A stretch of DNA of 45,893 bases, taken from Eubacteriales bacterium. GTDB lineage: Bacteria > Bacillota > Clostridia > Lachnospirales > Lachnospiraceae. Below are positions 25,598 to 33,654 of the stretch, piece after piece. Within the stretch, counting starts at the first letter, position 1, and each line of letters opens with the position of its first letter. The position numbers were made by a program, and so were the translations under genes. The stretch spans positions 1-45,893 of the forward strand of contig JAUNGB010000040.1 of the NCBI GenBank assembly GCA_030524715.1, given 5' to 3'. The notes under the pieces were generated by a model, which saw only the letters and a program-made list of their open reading frames with translations, was not told the origin of the DNA and searched no databases.

Positions 25598-25628
25598 CGG
25601 GCGCAGCAAAAAGAAAATGCTGCGCCCG
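25598..25628. terminator. Terminator between the AraC gene and the phosphorylase operon
   Basis: An 11-bp perfect stem CGGGCGCAGCA/TGCTGCGCCCG with a 9-nt A-rich loop, then ATTATTTT. It serves the AraC gene and may serve the convergent phosphorylase operon. Confidence 0.85.
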
Positions 25629-25686
25629 ATTATTTTCCGGATGATCTGTGAGATGCCCTCAGCTTCTGCAGGCAGCGAACCCGAAT

Positions 25687-25718
25687 CCCGCGCCAAGACT
25701 CGCGAGCGAGTCTTGAAT
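25687..25718. repeat. Dispersed hairpin repeat R4, copy 1
   Basis: The block CCCGCG-CAAGACTCGCG-AGTCTTGAAT recurs at 32623-32654, where it sits between the binding-protein and permease genes. AAGACTC/GAGTCTT form a hairpin. Here it lies just after the stop codon of the cellobiose-phosphorylase-like gene. Confidence 0.65.
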
Positions 25719-25728
25719 GGTTTACGGT

Positions 25729-28140
25729 TTAAAGCAGAAGAATAATTTCGTTTTCATCTTCGAGAAGCTCCACAGGGATGTAATCGCCGGGAAGCTCCCT
25801 GCCGTTGAGAGTCAGCTTTGTACAGCCGGATTCAAGGCTGTTGGGATTTTCCACAAAAATATGGAGCTGCCTGCCGCGGAAGTATTTATCTATTTCAAAA
25901 TGCTTCCAGCTTCGGGGGATGGACGGGGAGAGTCTGATCCCGTTGAGGTCGGGACGCAGGCCAAGGATGCCCTCTACACAGCCCACCATGACAGTGGAGG
26001 CCGTTCCGGTCAGCCAGTGTACGTGGGAACGGCCGAAATGTTCGCTTGCCCTGCCTTCTGTAAACTGGCCGTAGCAATAGGGCTCCAGACGGCGGATCTC
26101 AGCACGGTCATTCTGTGCGGCCGGCGCATTTTCCATAAAGTAGGTAAAGGCGCGTTCCCCATGTCCGCGCAAGGCCTCCGCAAGGATCAGCCAGCCCTGG
26201 GACTGGGAAAAGATCCCGGCGTTTTCTTTTGTACCCTGGTTGTAAATAACGGCAAGGGCGCCGTCAAAGGCATGGGCGTGATAAGGCGGATCCATCAGAA
26301 TTGCGCCGTAGGGTGTGTTTAAACGCTCATATACCTGATCCAGCGCGGCGTCCGCCTGTTCTTTGGAAGCCAGCCCGCTGATCACAGCCCAGCTCTGAGG
26401 ATTTAGCCACATGTTTGCTTCAGGATCCGCGGCGGCTCCGATACGTTCTCCGGCTTCGGTATATCCACGGATAAAGCGGTCCCCGTCCCAGCACAGGTCC
26501 TGTATTTTCCGGGCGGTTTCCTGCAGCTTTTCCTCCAGATAATTGATATAAGCCGTATCCTGCTTATGCTCGGCAAAGCTTTTTAGAATAATCATGGCAT
26601 AATAGAACTGCAGCGCTACAAAGGTTGATTCCCCGTCCGCTCCCAGACGGAGGCAGTCGTTCCAGTCCGCATACAGGCCGGCAGGCATACCGTGGGGGCC
26701 AAGGTGTTCAAGAGAGAAACCCACCGCCCGCTTTAAATGCTCGTAGACACTTCCTTCATCCTTGTTGGCAAAGGGGATGATCTCATCAAGGAATGCGGTA
26801 TTTCCCGTTTCGGCGATATATTTGTAGACTGTCGGGAACAGCCACAGGGCGTCGTCCGCACGGTATGCAGGGTGTCCGGTCTCCTGCACGTAGGAAGCGT
26901 CGTCCGGCGTGTCCTCATGTCCGGGGTTATGTGTGAATTTTACAAGAGGCAGCCCGCCGCCGTTATCTACCTGCGCGGAAAGCATGAAACGGATTTTGTC
27001 CGCCGCCATTTCCGGGGCGAGGTGGATGATCCCCTGGATGTCCTGTACGGTATCCCGGTAGCCGTAGCCGTTGCGCAGCCCGCAGTAGATAAAGGAGGCG
27101 GCGCGGGACCAGAGAAAGGTCATAAAACAGTTGTAGGCATTCCAGGTGTTGATCATGGTATTAAATTCCGGGCTGGGCGTGTTTACCTTCAGGTTTTTCA
27201 GCTTTTTGTCCCAGTCGGTTTTCAGCTCTGAAAGCTCCCGGGCCGTTGTTTCGGCGGGACTTTCATAGGAATGAAGGATGGCGTCCGCTTCGGCGGAAGG
27301 CTTCATTCCCAGAAGGAAAACCACAGTTTTTGTCTCCTGGGGCGCTAATTCCACCGTACATGACAGCGCCCCGCAGGAATTCTCGTTGTAGCTGGTGATA
27401 TTTCCCAGATCACCGGATATTACCCCCTGGGGATTGCCGTATCCGTGATATCGCCCAAGAAAGCCTTCCTTATCTGAGCAATAAGAGGAAACGTCGGCGC
27501 CTGCAAGGCCGAAAAAGCGTTCGGTTACATTTTTTTCGTCAACCGTTCCGTCGGTGGGAAGGGCGTCCAGGTTTCCGTGCACCTGCTGCATGATCCGGTT
27601 TTCTTCAAACAGGGTTCTTGTAATGAACAGAGAGTACTGAAGATTTACCTGATCCTGCTCATAGTTGCTGTGGTTGGTAAATTCCGCATAGCCGGTCAGG
27701 GTAAGCTCCCTTGGCTTTTCTGACTGATTGGCGACTGACAGCGCCCATACCTCATAGGATTTTCCAAGAGGGACGTAGTAGAGAGCCTCGGAATGGATGC
27801 TTTCATAGTCTGCGTCTATTTTTGTGTAGCCGATACCATGGCGGCACTGGTTTTTATAGGTTTGCAGATCTTTCCCGACGGGCTGCCAGGAAGCGGACCA
27901 GTAGTCTTTGGATTCATTATCCCGAATATAAATATAGCGTCCGGGCTGGTCGAAATGATTAAAAACATAACGGAGAATACGTCCGTTTGCACCGGACTTT
28001 GCAAAGCTGTAGCCGCCGGCATTGTTGGAAATGATCGCTCCGTATTCAGGGGAACCCAGATAATTTACCCAGGGCGCAGGCGTGTCCGGCCTTTCGATCA
28101 CATATTCGCGGTTTGTATCGTCAAAATATCCATATTTCAT
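25729..28140 (-). CDS. GH94 cellobiose-phosphorylase-like enzyme
   Basis: This 803-aa protein has the size and layout of GH94 cellobiose phosphorylases (about 800-815 aa). An N-terminal beta-sandwich (residues 1-300; YGYFDDTNREYVIERPDTPAPWVNYL) is followed by an alpha/alpha barrel. The barrel contains NGYGYRDTVQD (357-367), the catalytic-acid motif ADWND (491-495) and a C-terminal PYCYGQF/GRSHVHWLTG phosphate-site region. It would split cellobiose with phosphate to glucose-1-phosphate and glucose in the cytoplasm, saving ATP. Related GH94 enzymes act on chitobiose or cellodextrins; the GYRD and overall match favour cellobiose. It is second in a two-gene minus-strand operon, 21 nt after the other GH94 gene. 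Confidence 0.9.
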   Translation of the reverse strand: MKYGYFDDTNREYVIERPDTPAPWVNYLGSPEYGAIISNNAGGYSFAKSGANGRILRYVFNHFDQPGRYIYIRDNESKDYWSASWQPVGKDLQTYKNQCRHGIGYTKIDADYESIHSEALYYVPLGKSYEVWALSVANQSEKPRELTLTGYAEFTNHSNYEQDQVNLQYSLFITRTLFEENRIMQQVHGNLDALPTDGTVDEKNVTERFFGLAGADVSSYCSDKEGFLGRYHGYGNPQGVISGDLGNITSYNENSCGALSCTVELAPQETKTVVFLLGMKPSAEADAILHSYESPAETTARELSELKTDWDKKLKNLKVNTPSPEFNTMINTWNAYNCFMTFLWSRAASFIYCGLRNGYGYRDTVQDIQGIIHLAPEMAADKIRFMLSAQVDNGGGLPLVKFTHNPGHEDTPDDASYVQETGHPAYRADDALWLFPTVYKYIAETGNTAFLDEIIPFANKDEGSVYEHLKRAVGFSLEHLGPHGMPAGLYADWNDCLRLGADGESTFVALQFYYAMIILKSFAEHKQDTAYINYLEEKLQETARKIQDLCWDGDRFIRGYTEAGERIGAAADPEANMWLNPQSWAVISGLASKEQADAALDQVYERLNTPYGAILMDPPYHAHAFDGALAVIYNQGTKENAGIFSQSQGWLILAEALRGHGERAFTYFMENAPAAQNDRAEIRRLEPYCYGQFTEGRASEHFGRSHVHWLTGTASTVMVGCVEGILGLRPDLNGIRLSPSIPRSWKHFEIDKYFRGRQLHIFVENPNSLESGCTKLTLNGRELPGDYIPVELLEDENEIILLL

Positions 28141-28161
28141 TGTATTATATCCATCCTTTTT

Positions 28162-30858
28162 TTAGATTAATGTTACGGTTATGCGATGCGTTTCATCCGA
28201 AAGGGAATCCAGCGTTTTGCGCGGCAGAAAGGCATAGGAATCCTCCATGACCATAAGCGGTACATTGCCGCAGGAAGCGGAAGCCACTATATAGGAACCG
28301 AAATCCTTACCGTTTTTATTGATATAAGTGATTTCAAGGCGCTTTCCTGCAAAAGAAGCAGTGACAGAGGCGGCGTTATCGGCGTCAAACTGCTCTGCCA
28401 GAAGCTTCGGATATAAAATAAGGTCGCCTGCCGTTCCGCGGACGCCGAAGACCTCTGTGATCATGGTCATCATATACCAGCTTGCGGCGCCTGTCAGATA
28501 GTGATACATGCCGCGTCCGTCAGAACGGAAGTATTCCGGGAGGCCGGGATATATATGGCTGGCGTCAAAATCAAGAGCCGTATCCGCAAGCGACTTTAAG
28601 GCTTTGAAGCCTTCCTTTACAAAGCCCCGTCGGTACAGCGCATTGGCATACATAACGGTCATATGGGAGAAAACGGCGCCGTTTTCTTTTTCTCCATAGG
28701 CAAATCCGAACATACGGCCCATGTCAAATTTTAACTCGTGGAAGTCTGTATTCAGGCGGTAGCCTCCGATTTCTTTCCGGTAAAGATAATGGTCCGCGCT
28801 TTTGGTGATCTTGCGGATCTGTTCGTCTGTCGCCACATATCCCATAATGGAAAAAACCTGCCCTGTAAGCATCATGCGCACATGGCCGTTGTGAAGGCCC
28901 TCAACGGCATTTCCGTGATTGTCGTAATAGCTGTTGAACCAGCCCTCATCTGAAGGCATATCAAGCCATTCGTGCAGCCGCAGGTGTTCGGTCAGCCATC
29001 CGGCTTTCCGGATAAGGTTCGATGCAAGGGCCGGGATTGAAAAAACAGAGCGTCTGTCGCTGATATTATGTCTGCAGCGGGCTGTGTATTCGGCTAAGAT
29101 CTCATGCTTTTTTTCAATATCGTCAAAAACAGCGGGATCGTCACAGAGCAGAGGCCGGATTTCTTCCAACAGTTCGATGGTCTGGTTCGGAGAGATATCC
29201 TCAAGAAGGCGGAGCATTGCGGCAAGCTCTGTCAGATTTCCTGCATAGGCGCAGGTAAAGGCCACACTCTCCCCGCGTTCAGAAGCCATATCCAGGGCAT
29301 CGTTCCAGTCCGCGCCGCGCAGACGGCAGATATTGTGGTCTCCCACCTCATAAAAGGCGGTGAGCTGCTGTATTAAAAGATGCTCCAGGATGCTTCCGTT
29401 GTAGATTTCATTCTCATCGGTGAGCTGCTTATTGCCGCAGCCCTCGTTCCACAGGGTATCGACAGCGGTTCCGCGCATTACCTGGGCATCCTTGAAATAA
29501 GGAACTTCTTTATTTAAGATCCCGACGTCTCCGGTCTGGTCAATATAAAGCTTTGTTGTGATCAAAGGCCAGACCCCGTGATCCATCCAGACACGGGCAA
29601 TGCCGTTTCGGTCTGCAATGAAATGCCCGTCCCCGTCGCCGATGATCGTAGCGTTTGTCCCGTCCATACGGACGCCGCCGTAGTTTTTGGCAATCATCTC
29701 CCCTACATTCCGGGGATCCATCAACAGAAGAGAAAGGCAGTCCTGCCATAAATCGCGCCATCCGCGGCCCCCGCGTCCATAATCGTGATGGGGCAGAAAG
29801 GAACAGCCGAATAACCGGCGAAGAAAGGGCTGAAAGCTGATCCATTTCATCAGACCGTCAAAGTCGGGATTCTGGGTGTGGAAGCTTATATTTACCTTGT
29901 TTTTCCAATAAGCCTTTGTTTCCTCCAATGCTTTCAGGACTTTGTCTGAGGTATTGTATTTTTCGAGGATCCGGCTGACGGCCGCTTCCCTGTCTTCTAT
30001 GCCCAGGAGAACGATATAGTCCGCCGTCTCGCCGGGGGCAATGGAACGCTTCTGAAACTGAAAGGCCCCCATGGCTTCTTTTCCGGCTTCTTTATGGAAT
30101 GGAGGTTTTCCCGGATACTGCTCGTATACAGCGCGGGGATGTATATAGGTTCCTCCTTCTCCGATAAATTCTTCTACGGTAGGATAAAAGCTTTGGGGCG
30201 CCTGGCCGCTGCCGGTGCAGCCAGCGGCATAATAGACCAGGCTGTTTGGATGATGCCCTCTTTCGTCAAAAGACATTGTGGGGCATACAAGAACACCGTT
30301 TTCGGTTGTTTTAATACGGTGCAGCATGGAGGTGACATTTCGGTGATCCCGTATATTGTCCGCGCTTCTTCCATAAAGAGGAACGGCGGCATAGGCTGTC
30401 AGCTCCTGTACGGCTTCCGATTCATTCCGGATGGTTATATACATGATCTCCGTATTGCCGTCTTTGGGAATAAAGGAGGTTACCCAAGAGGTCAGCCGGA
30501 AATCTTTGGAGGTTCTTTTTAAGGTGTGCCACATAAAGCCTGCGGTCACTTCGCTTTCATCCTGGGCGGGGGAAAATTTGTCCGACTCCTGTTTGGCGGA
30601 AGCGCCGGCAGCGGAGTAAGCGCCGGTTTTGTCTATTACACACCAGAAGTTTCTGACAGAACGGTTATTATGAAGATTTTCCGCGCTTACGGGCTCCAGG
30701 AGAAAGCTGTCCTGGCCGATCTTGGAATCGCCGCCAAGATTGGGCGTAACAGAGCTTTTCAGTCCGGTTTCCGAAGCAAGGGGAAAATAAAGGCAGCTTA
30801 TATTTTCCGGATTTCTGATGGAAAAACTGCCGTCTCCGTCAATAAAATGCAAATACAT
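28162..30858 (-). CDS. GH94 family phosphorylase, long form (laminaribiose/other beta-glucoside)
   Basis: This 898-aa enzyme is clearly GH94 but distinct from its neighbour. An N-terminal sandwich domain is followed by a barrel carrying GRGGRGWRDLWQDCL (about residues 362-374), RGADWNDALDMA with the general-acid Asp (about 514-525), and NGHVRMMLTGQVFS and HYLTGAASWYM near the end. About 900 residues is closer to laminaribiose phosphorylases than to cellobiose phosphorylases (from memory), but the acceptor cannot be fixed by eye. The ATG at 30858 was preferred over a GTG at 30879 that is part of the AAAGGAG site. It is first in the operon, divergent from the sugar ABC transporter. Confidence 0.85.
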   Translation of the reverse strand: MYLHFIDGDGSFSIRNPENISCLYFPLASETGLKSSVTPNLGGDSKIGQDSFLLEPVSAENLHNNRSVRNFWCVIDKTGAYSAAGASAKQESDKFSPAQDESEVTAGFMWHTLKRTSKDFRLTSWVTSFIPKDGNTEIMYITIRNESEAVQELTAYAAVPLYGRSADNIRDHRNVTSMLHRIKTTENGVLVCPTMSFDERGHHPNSLVYYAAGCTGSGQAPQSFYPTVEEFIGEGGTYIHPRAVYEQYPGKPPFHKEAGKEAMGAFQFQKRSIAPGETADYIVLLGIEDREAAVSRILEKYNTSDKVLKALEETKAYWKNKVNISFHTQNPDFDGLMKWISFQPFLRRLFGCSFLPHHDYGRGGRGWRDLWQDCLSLLLMDPRNVGEMIAKNYGGVRMDGTNATIIGDGDGHFIADRNGIARVWMDHGVWPLITTKLYIDQTGDVGILNKEVPYFKDAQVMRGTAVDTLWNEGCGNKQLTDENEIYNGSILEHLLIQQLTAFYEVGDHNICRLRGADWNDALDMASERGESVAFTCAYAGNLTELAAMLRLLEDISPNQTIELLEEIRPLLCDDPAVFDDIEKKHEILAEYTARCRHNISDRRSVFSIPALASNLIRKAGWLTEHLRLHEWLDMPSDEGWFNSYYDNHGNAVEGLHNGHVRMMLTGQVFSIMGYVATDEQIRKITKSADHYLYRKEIGGYRLNTDFHELKFDMGRMFGFAYGEKENGAVFSHMTVMYANALYRRGFVKEGFKALKSLADTALDFDASHIYPGLPEYFRSDGRGMYHYLTGAASWYMMTMITEVFGVRGTAGDLILYPKLLAEQFDADNAASVTASFAGKRLEITYINKNGKDFGSYIVASASCGNVPLMVMEDSYAFLPRKTLDSLSDETHRITVTLI

Positions 30859-30893
30859 GAAGATATCGTCTCCTTTCACATTGGTTTATGTGA

Positions 30894-30920
30894 ATTATAT
30901 AGGAGGCTGTGTTTTGTCAA
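30894..30920 (-). promoter_or_regulatory. Promoter of the GH94 operon
   Basis: On the minus strand, TTGACA (30915-30920) and TATAAT (30894-30899) are good boxes but only 15 bp apart. The suboptimal spacing suggests a need for an activator. Confidence 0.6.
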
Positions 30921-30936
30921 AATAAGAAACATGTGA

Positions 30937-30962
30937 AAAATATCAGAATCATGACCTGAATT
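30937..30962. promoter_or_regulatory. Operator candidate, left half of a 26-bp inverted repeat
   Basis: This segment is the inverted counterpart (24 of 26) of 31077-31102. It lies 37 bp upstream of the -10 box of the phosphorylase operon. Confidence 0.6.
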
Positions 30963-31015
30963 GCGCGATTATTAATTATATGGCGGGAGAAAGCGTGTGG
31001 AAAGCCGGAGGATAG

Positions 31016-31078
31016 CTGCAAAAACATAAGATTGACCTGCAAAAATGTAAAGTTAACCTGCAAAAATGTAAGATGGAA
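31016..31078 (+). repeat. Three 21-bp direct repeats (iterons)
   Basis: Three consecutive 21-bp units each start CTGCAAAAA (31016-31036, 31037-31057, 31058-31078). The consensus continues TGTAAGATT-AC. The period equals two helical turns, as for cooperative binding on one DNA face. Confidence 0.65.
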
Positions 31079-31102
31079 ATCAGGTCATGAATCTGATATT
31101 TT
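31077..31102. promoter_or_regulatory. Operator candidate, right half of a 26-bp inverted repeat
   Basis: The core reads CAGGTCATGAATCTGATATT. It ends 38 bp upstream of TATAAT (31141-31146) of the sugar transporter promoter, mirroring the left half. The -35 there is poor (TATATC), which fits activator dependence. Confidence 0.6.
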
Positions 31103-31140
31103 GTTTTGGAATTATAATATATCGAAAAAAATCATTGGGC

Positions 31141-31146
31141 TATAAT
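31141..31146 (+). promoter_or_regulatory. -10 box of the sugar ABC transporter operon
   Basis: TATAAT 70 nt before the binding-protein ATG, with no good -35. A second TATAAT is at 31113-31118. Confidence 0.45.
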
Positions 31147-31215
31147 GACAGCATCAGACATGAGGCGGCTACCTCATAAAAATAAGCTTCAAAACAGAAA
31201 AAGGAGGATTTTCAA

Positions 31216-32583
31216 ATGAAAAAAAGAGTGATCGCGGCGCTGCTTGCGGTAATGATGACAGCGGGCGCCCTGACAGTTTCGGCTGCTGAGGTAAAGGCTG
31301 ATTCAGGGGAAGGAAAGGTTATTAACATTTATTCCTGGAATAATGAGTTCCGTGAGCGTTTGGAAGCGGTTTATCCGGAGGTGGAGAAAACCTCAGAAGA
31401 CGGTACGGTAACAACATTAAAGGACGGTACGGAAATTCACTGGATCATCAACCCCAACCAGGACGGCGTTTACCAGCAGAAGCTGGATGAAGCGCTGCTC
31501 AGACAGCTTGATGTTTCAGACGACGAAAAAGTAGACATTTTCCTGTCAGAGACAGACTATGTAAATAAATATACAGACGCGGATGCAGGCGTCGCAATGG
31601 CTCTTACAGATCTCGGCATCGATCCTGAGACAGACCTGGCAGACCAGTACAGCTTTACCAAGACGACCGCATCCGACCAGAACGGTGTTCAGAGAGGCTC
31701 CACATGGCAGTGCTGCCCGGGACTTCTGGTATATCGCCGTGATATCGCAAAGGATGTATTTGGTACGGACGACCCGGAGGCTGTCGGCGAAAAGGTTAAG
31801 GACTGGGATACCATTAAGGCGACTGCAGAGGAACTGAAAGCAAAGGGATACTACACATTCTCATCTTATGCGGACACCTTCCGTCTGTACGGCAACAGCA
31901 TTGAAGAGTCCTGGGTGGCTCCGGGCGAAACAACCTTAAAGGTTGACCAGAAGATCATGGACTGGATCTCAGATTCCAAGGAATGGCTGGATGCTGGTTA
32001 TTTTGACAAGACCGTAAAGGGACAGTGGAACGACGACTGGAATAAGGCAATGGGCTCCAAATCCAAAGTATTCGCATTCCTTCTTCCTGCATGGGGAATC
32101 GATTTCGTGTTATCTAAAAACTGGGACGGCGACGAAGGCGCATGGGCTGTAACAAATCCTCCGCAGGAATATAACTGGGGCGGTTCTTATGTACATGCAT
32201 GCGAGGGTACCGATAATCCGGAGCATGTGAAGGATATCATCCTTGCGGTAACTGCCGACAAAGAAAATCTGTTAAAAATCTCCAGAGAAAAATCAGATTT
32301 TACAAATACTGTAAGCGGCATGCAGGAAGCAATGAACGACGACGAGAATTTCGCATCCGCATTCCTTGGAGGACAGAACCCGTTCAAATATTTCGCGCCG
32401 GTTGCAGAGAATATTCAGATCGCACCGCTTTCCGCCTATGACCAGGGCTGCGTGGAACTGATCCAGAATGCGTTCAGTGATTATTTCCAGGAAAAGGTTG
32501 ATTTTGACAAAGCAAAAGAGAACTTTGAGACAGCCATCAAAGAGCGCTATCCGGATATCACTGAAATTCAGTGGGCAGAATAA
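31216..32583 (+). CDS. Sugar ABC transporter substrate-binding protein without lipobox
   Basis: This 455-aa solute-binding protein of the carbohydrate type (MalE/UgpB-like fold) starts with a signal peptide, MKKRVIAALLAVMMTAGALT, and a likely signal peptidase I site after VSAAE/VKA. No cysteine is present in the signal region, so the lipoprotein anchor usual for Gram-positive binding proteins is missing. The mature part has INIYSWNNEF and a WQCCPGLLVYRRDIAKDVFG segment typical of clostridial oligosaccharide binders. It has an AAAGGAGG RBS. It should capture a beta-glucoside or beta-glucan oligosaccharide given its neighbours (inference). How it stays at the membrane is open. Confidence 0.88.
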   Translation: MKKRVIAALLAVMMTAGALTVSAAEVKADSGEGKVINIYSWNNEFRERLEAVYPEVEKTSEDGTVTTLKDGTEIHWIINPNQDGVYQQKLDEALLRQLDVSDDEKVDIFLSETDYVNKYTDADAGVAMALTDLGIDPETDLADQYSFTKTTASDQNGVQRGSTWQCCPGLLVYRRDIAKDVFGTDDPEAVGEKVKDWDTIKATAEELKAKGYYTFSSYADTFRLYGNSIEESWVAPGETTLKVDQKIMDWISDSKEWLDAGYFDKTVKGQWNDDWNKAMGSKSKVFAFLLPAWGIDFVLSKNWDGDEGAWAVTNPPQEYNWGGSYVHACEGTDNPEHVKDIILAVTADKENLLKISREKSDFTNTVSGMQEAMNDDENFASAFLGGQNPFKYFAPVAENIQIAPLSAYDQGCVELIQNAFSDYFQEKVDFDKAKENFETAIKERYPDITEIQWAE

Positions 32584-32621
32584 TAACAAAACAGTCTGTG
32601 GGGCATATAGATGTAAGAAAA

Positions 32622-32654
32622 CTCCCGCGCAAGACTCGCGGGAGAGTCTTGAAT
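32622..32654. repeat. Intercistronic hairpin, repeat R4 copy 2
   Basis: A perfect 8-bp stem CTCCCGCG/CGCGGGAG (32622-32629/32637-32644) competes with a second stem built on AAGACTC/GAGTCTT. It shares its sequence with 25687-25718. Such hairpins after binding-protein genes lower expression of downstream permeases. Confidence 0.65.
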
Positions 32655-32694
32655 TATGCTCCGCAGACCCTTTTGGGAAAGGAATGATATCTTT

Positions 32695-33651
32695 ATGAAA
32701 AAGCGTAAAAACCTGAGTTATGCAAAGTGGGGATATATTTTTATTCTTCCGTTTTTTATCTGCTATTTCATTTTTTCCCTGATACCTCTGGCAGATACGA
32801 TAAGATACAGCTTCTTTGAATATTATCGCTCGGGAATCAAAGAAATAGGTCCTAATTTTGTCGGGCTGGCAAATTATAAAAGCCTTCTGCAGTCAGATAT
32901 GCTGAAATACGGGGCGAACACCCTGATCCTGTGGGTGATCGGATTTATTCCCCAGATTGCTGTGGCGCTGCTTCTGGCAGTCTGGTTTACAGACATCCGT
33001 CTTAAGATCCATGGAAAACAGTTTTTTAAGGTGGTTATTTACCTGCCGAACCTGATCATGGCGTCCGCCTTTGCCATGCTGTTTTTTACAATGTTTTCCA
33101 CAAACGGGCCGATCAATTCCATTCTCATGTCTTTGGGGCTTATCAAAGAACAGATCGACTTTATGGGAACAACCTTCGGGACCAGGTCGCTGGTCGGTTT
33201 TATGAATTTCCTGATGTGGTTTGGAAATACGACGATCATGCTGATGGCGGCTATTATGGGTATCAGTGTTGATATTTTTGAGGCATCGGAGCTGGACGGC
33301 TGCAATACTTTTAAACGGTTCTACTACGTTATCCTGCCTTTAATCCGCCCGATCCTTGCCTATACGCTGATCACAGCTATCATCGGCGGCCTGCAGATGT
33401 TCGACGTTCCGCAGATTCTCACAAACGGGCAGGGAAATCCGGACCGTACCTCCATGACGCTGATTATGTTCCTGAATAACCACTTAAAGAGTAAAAACTA
33501 TGGTATGGCAGGCGCGCTTTCAGTTTACCTGTTTATAGTCAGCGGTATTTTGTGCTTTATTGTATACAGAATGACTAATGATAATGATCCGGACGGCTCC
33601 AAAGCGGCTGCGAAAAGAAGAGCAAAAGAAGAAAGAAGAAGGAGGAGATAA
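32695..33651 (+). CDS. Sugar ABC transporter permease (MalF type)
   Basis: This 318-aa inner-membrane permease has six helices. The EAA motif that contacts the ATPase reads EASELDGCNTFKRFYYVILPLIRP (residues about 195-218). The C-terminus is basic (KRRAKEERRRRR). The start at 32695 was chosen because the protein begins MKKRKNLSYAKWGYIFILPFF and AAAGG lies upstream; the open frame from 32656 has no RBS. It pairs with the next gene. No ATPase is encoded nearby, so a shared MsmX-type ATPase encoded elsewhere is needed. Confidence 0.92.
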   Translation: MKKRKNLSYAKWGYIFILPFFICYFIFSLIPLADTIRYSFFEYYRSGIKEIGPNFVGLANYKSLLQSDMLKYGANTLILWVIGFIPQIAVALLLAVWFTDIRLKIHGKQFFKVVIYLPNLIMASAFAMLFFTMFSTNGPINSILMSLGLIKEQIDFMGTTFGTRSLVGFMNFLMWFGNTTIMLMAAIMGISVDIFEASELDGCNTFKRFYYVILPLIRPILAYTLITAIIGGLQMFDVPQILTNGQGNPDRTSMTLIMFLNNHLKSKNYGMAGALSVYLFIVSGILCFIVYRMTNDNDPDGSKAAAKRRAKEERRRRR

Positions 33652-33654
33652 GAT

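Noticed and set aside
31016-31078. Possible CRISPR array
   Set aside because: The three 21-bp units are directly adjacent with no spacers, so they are iterons or a tandem repeat, not CRISPR.
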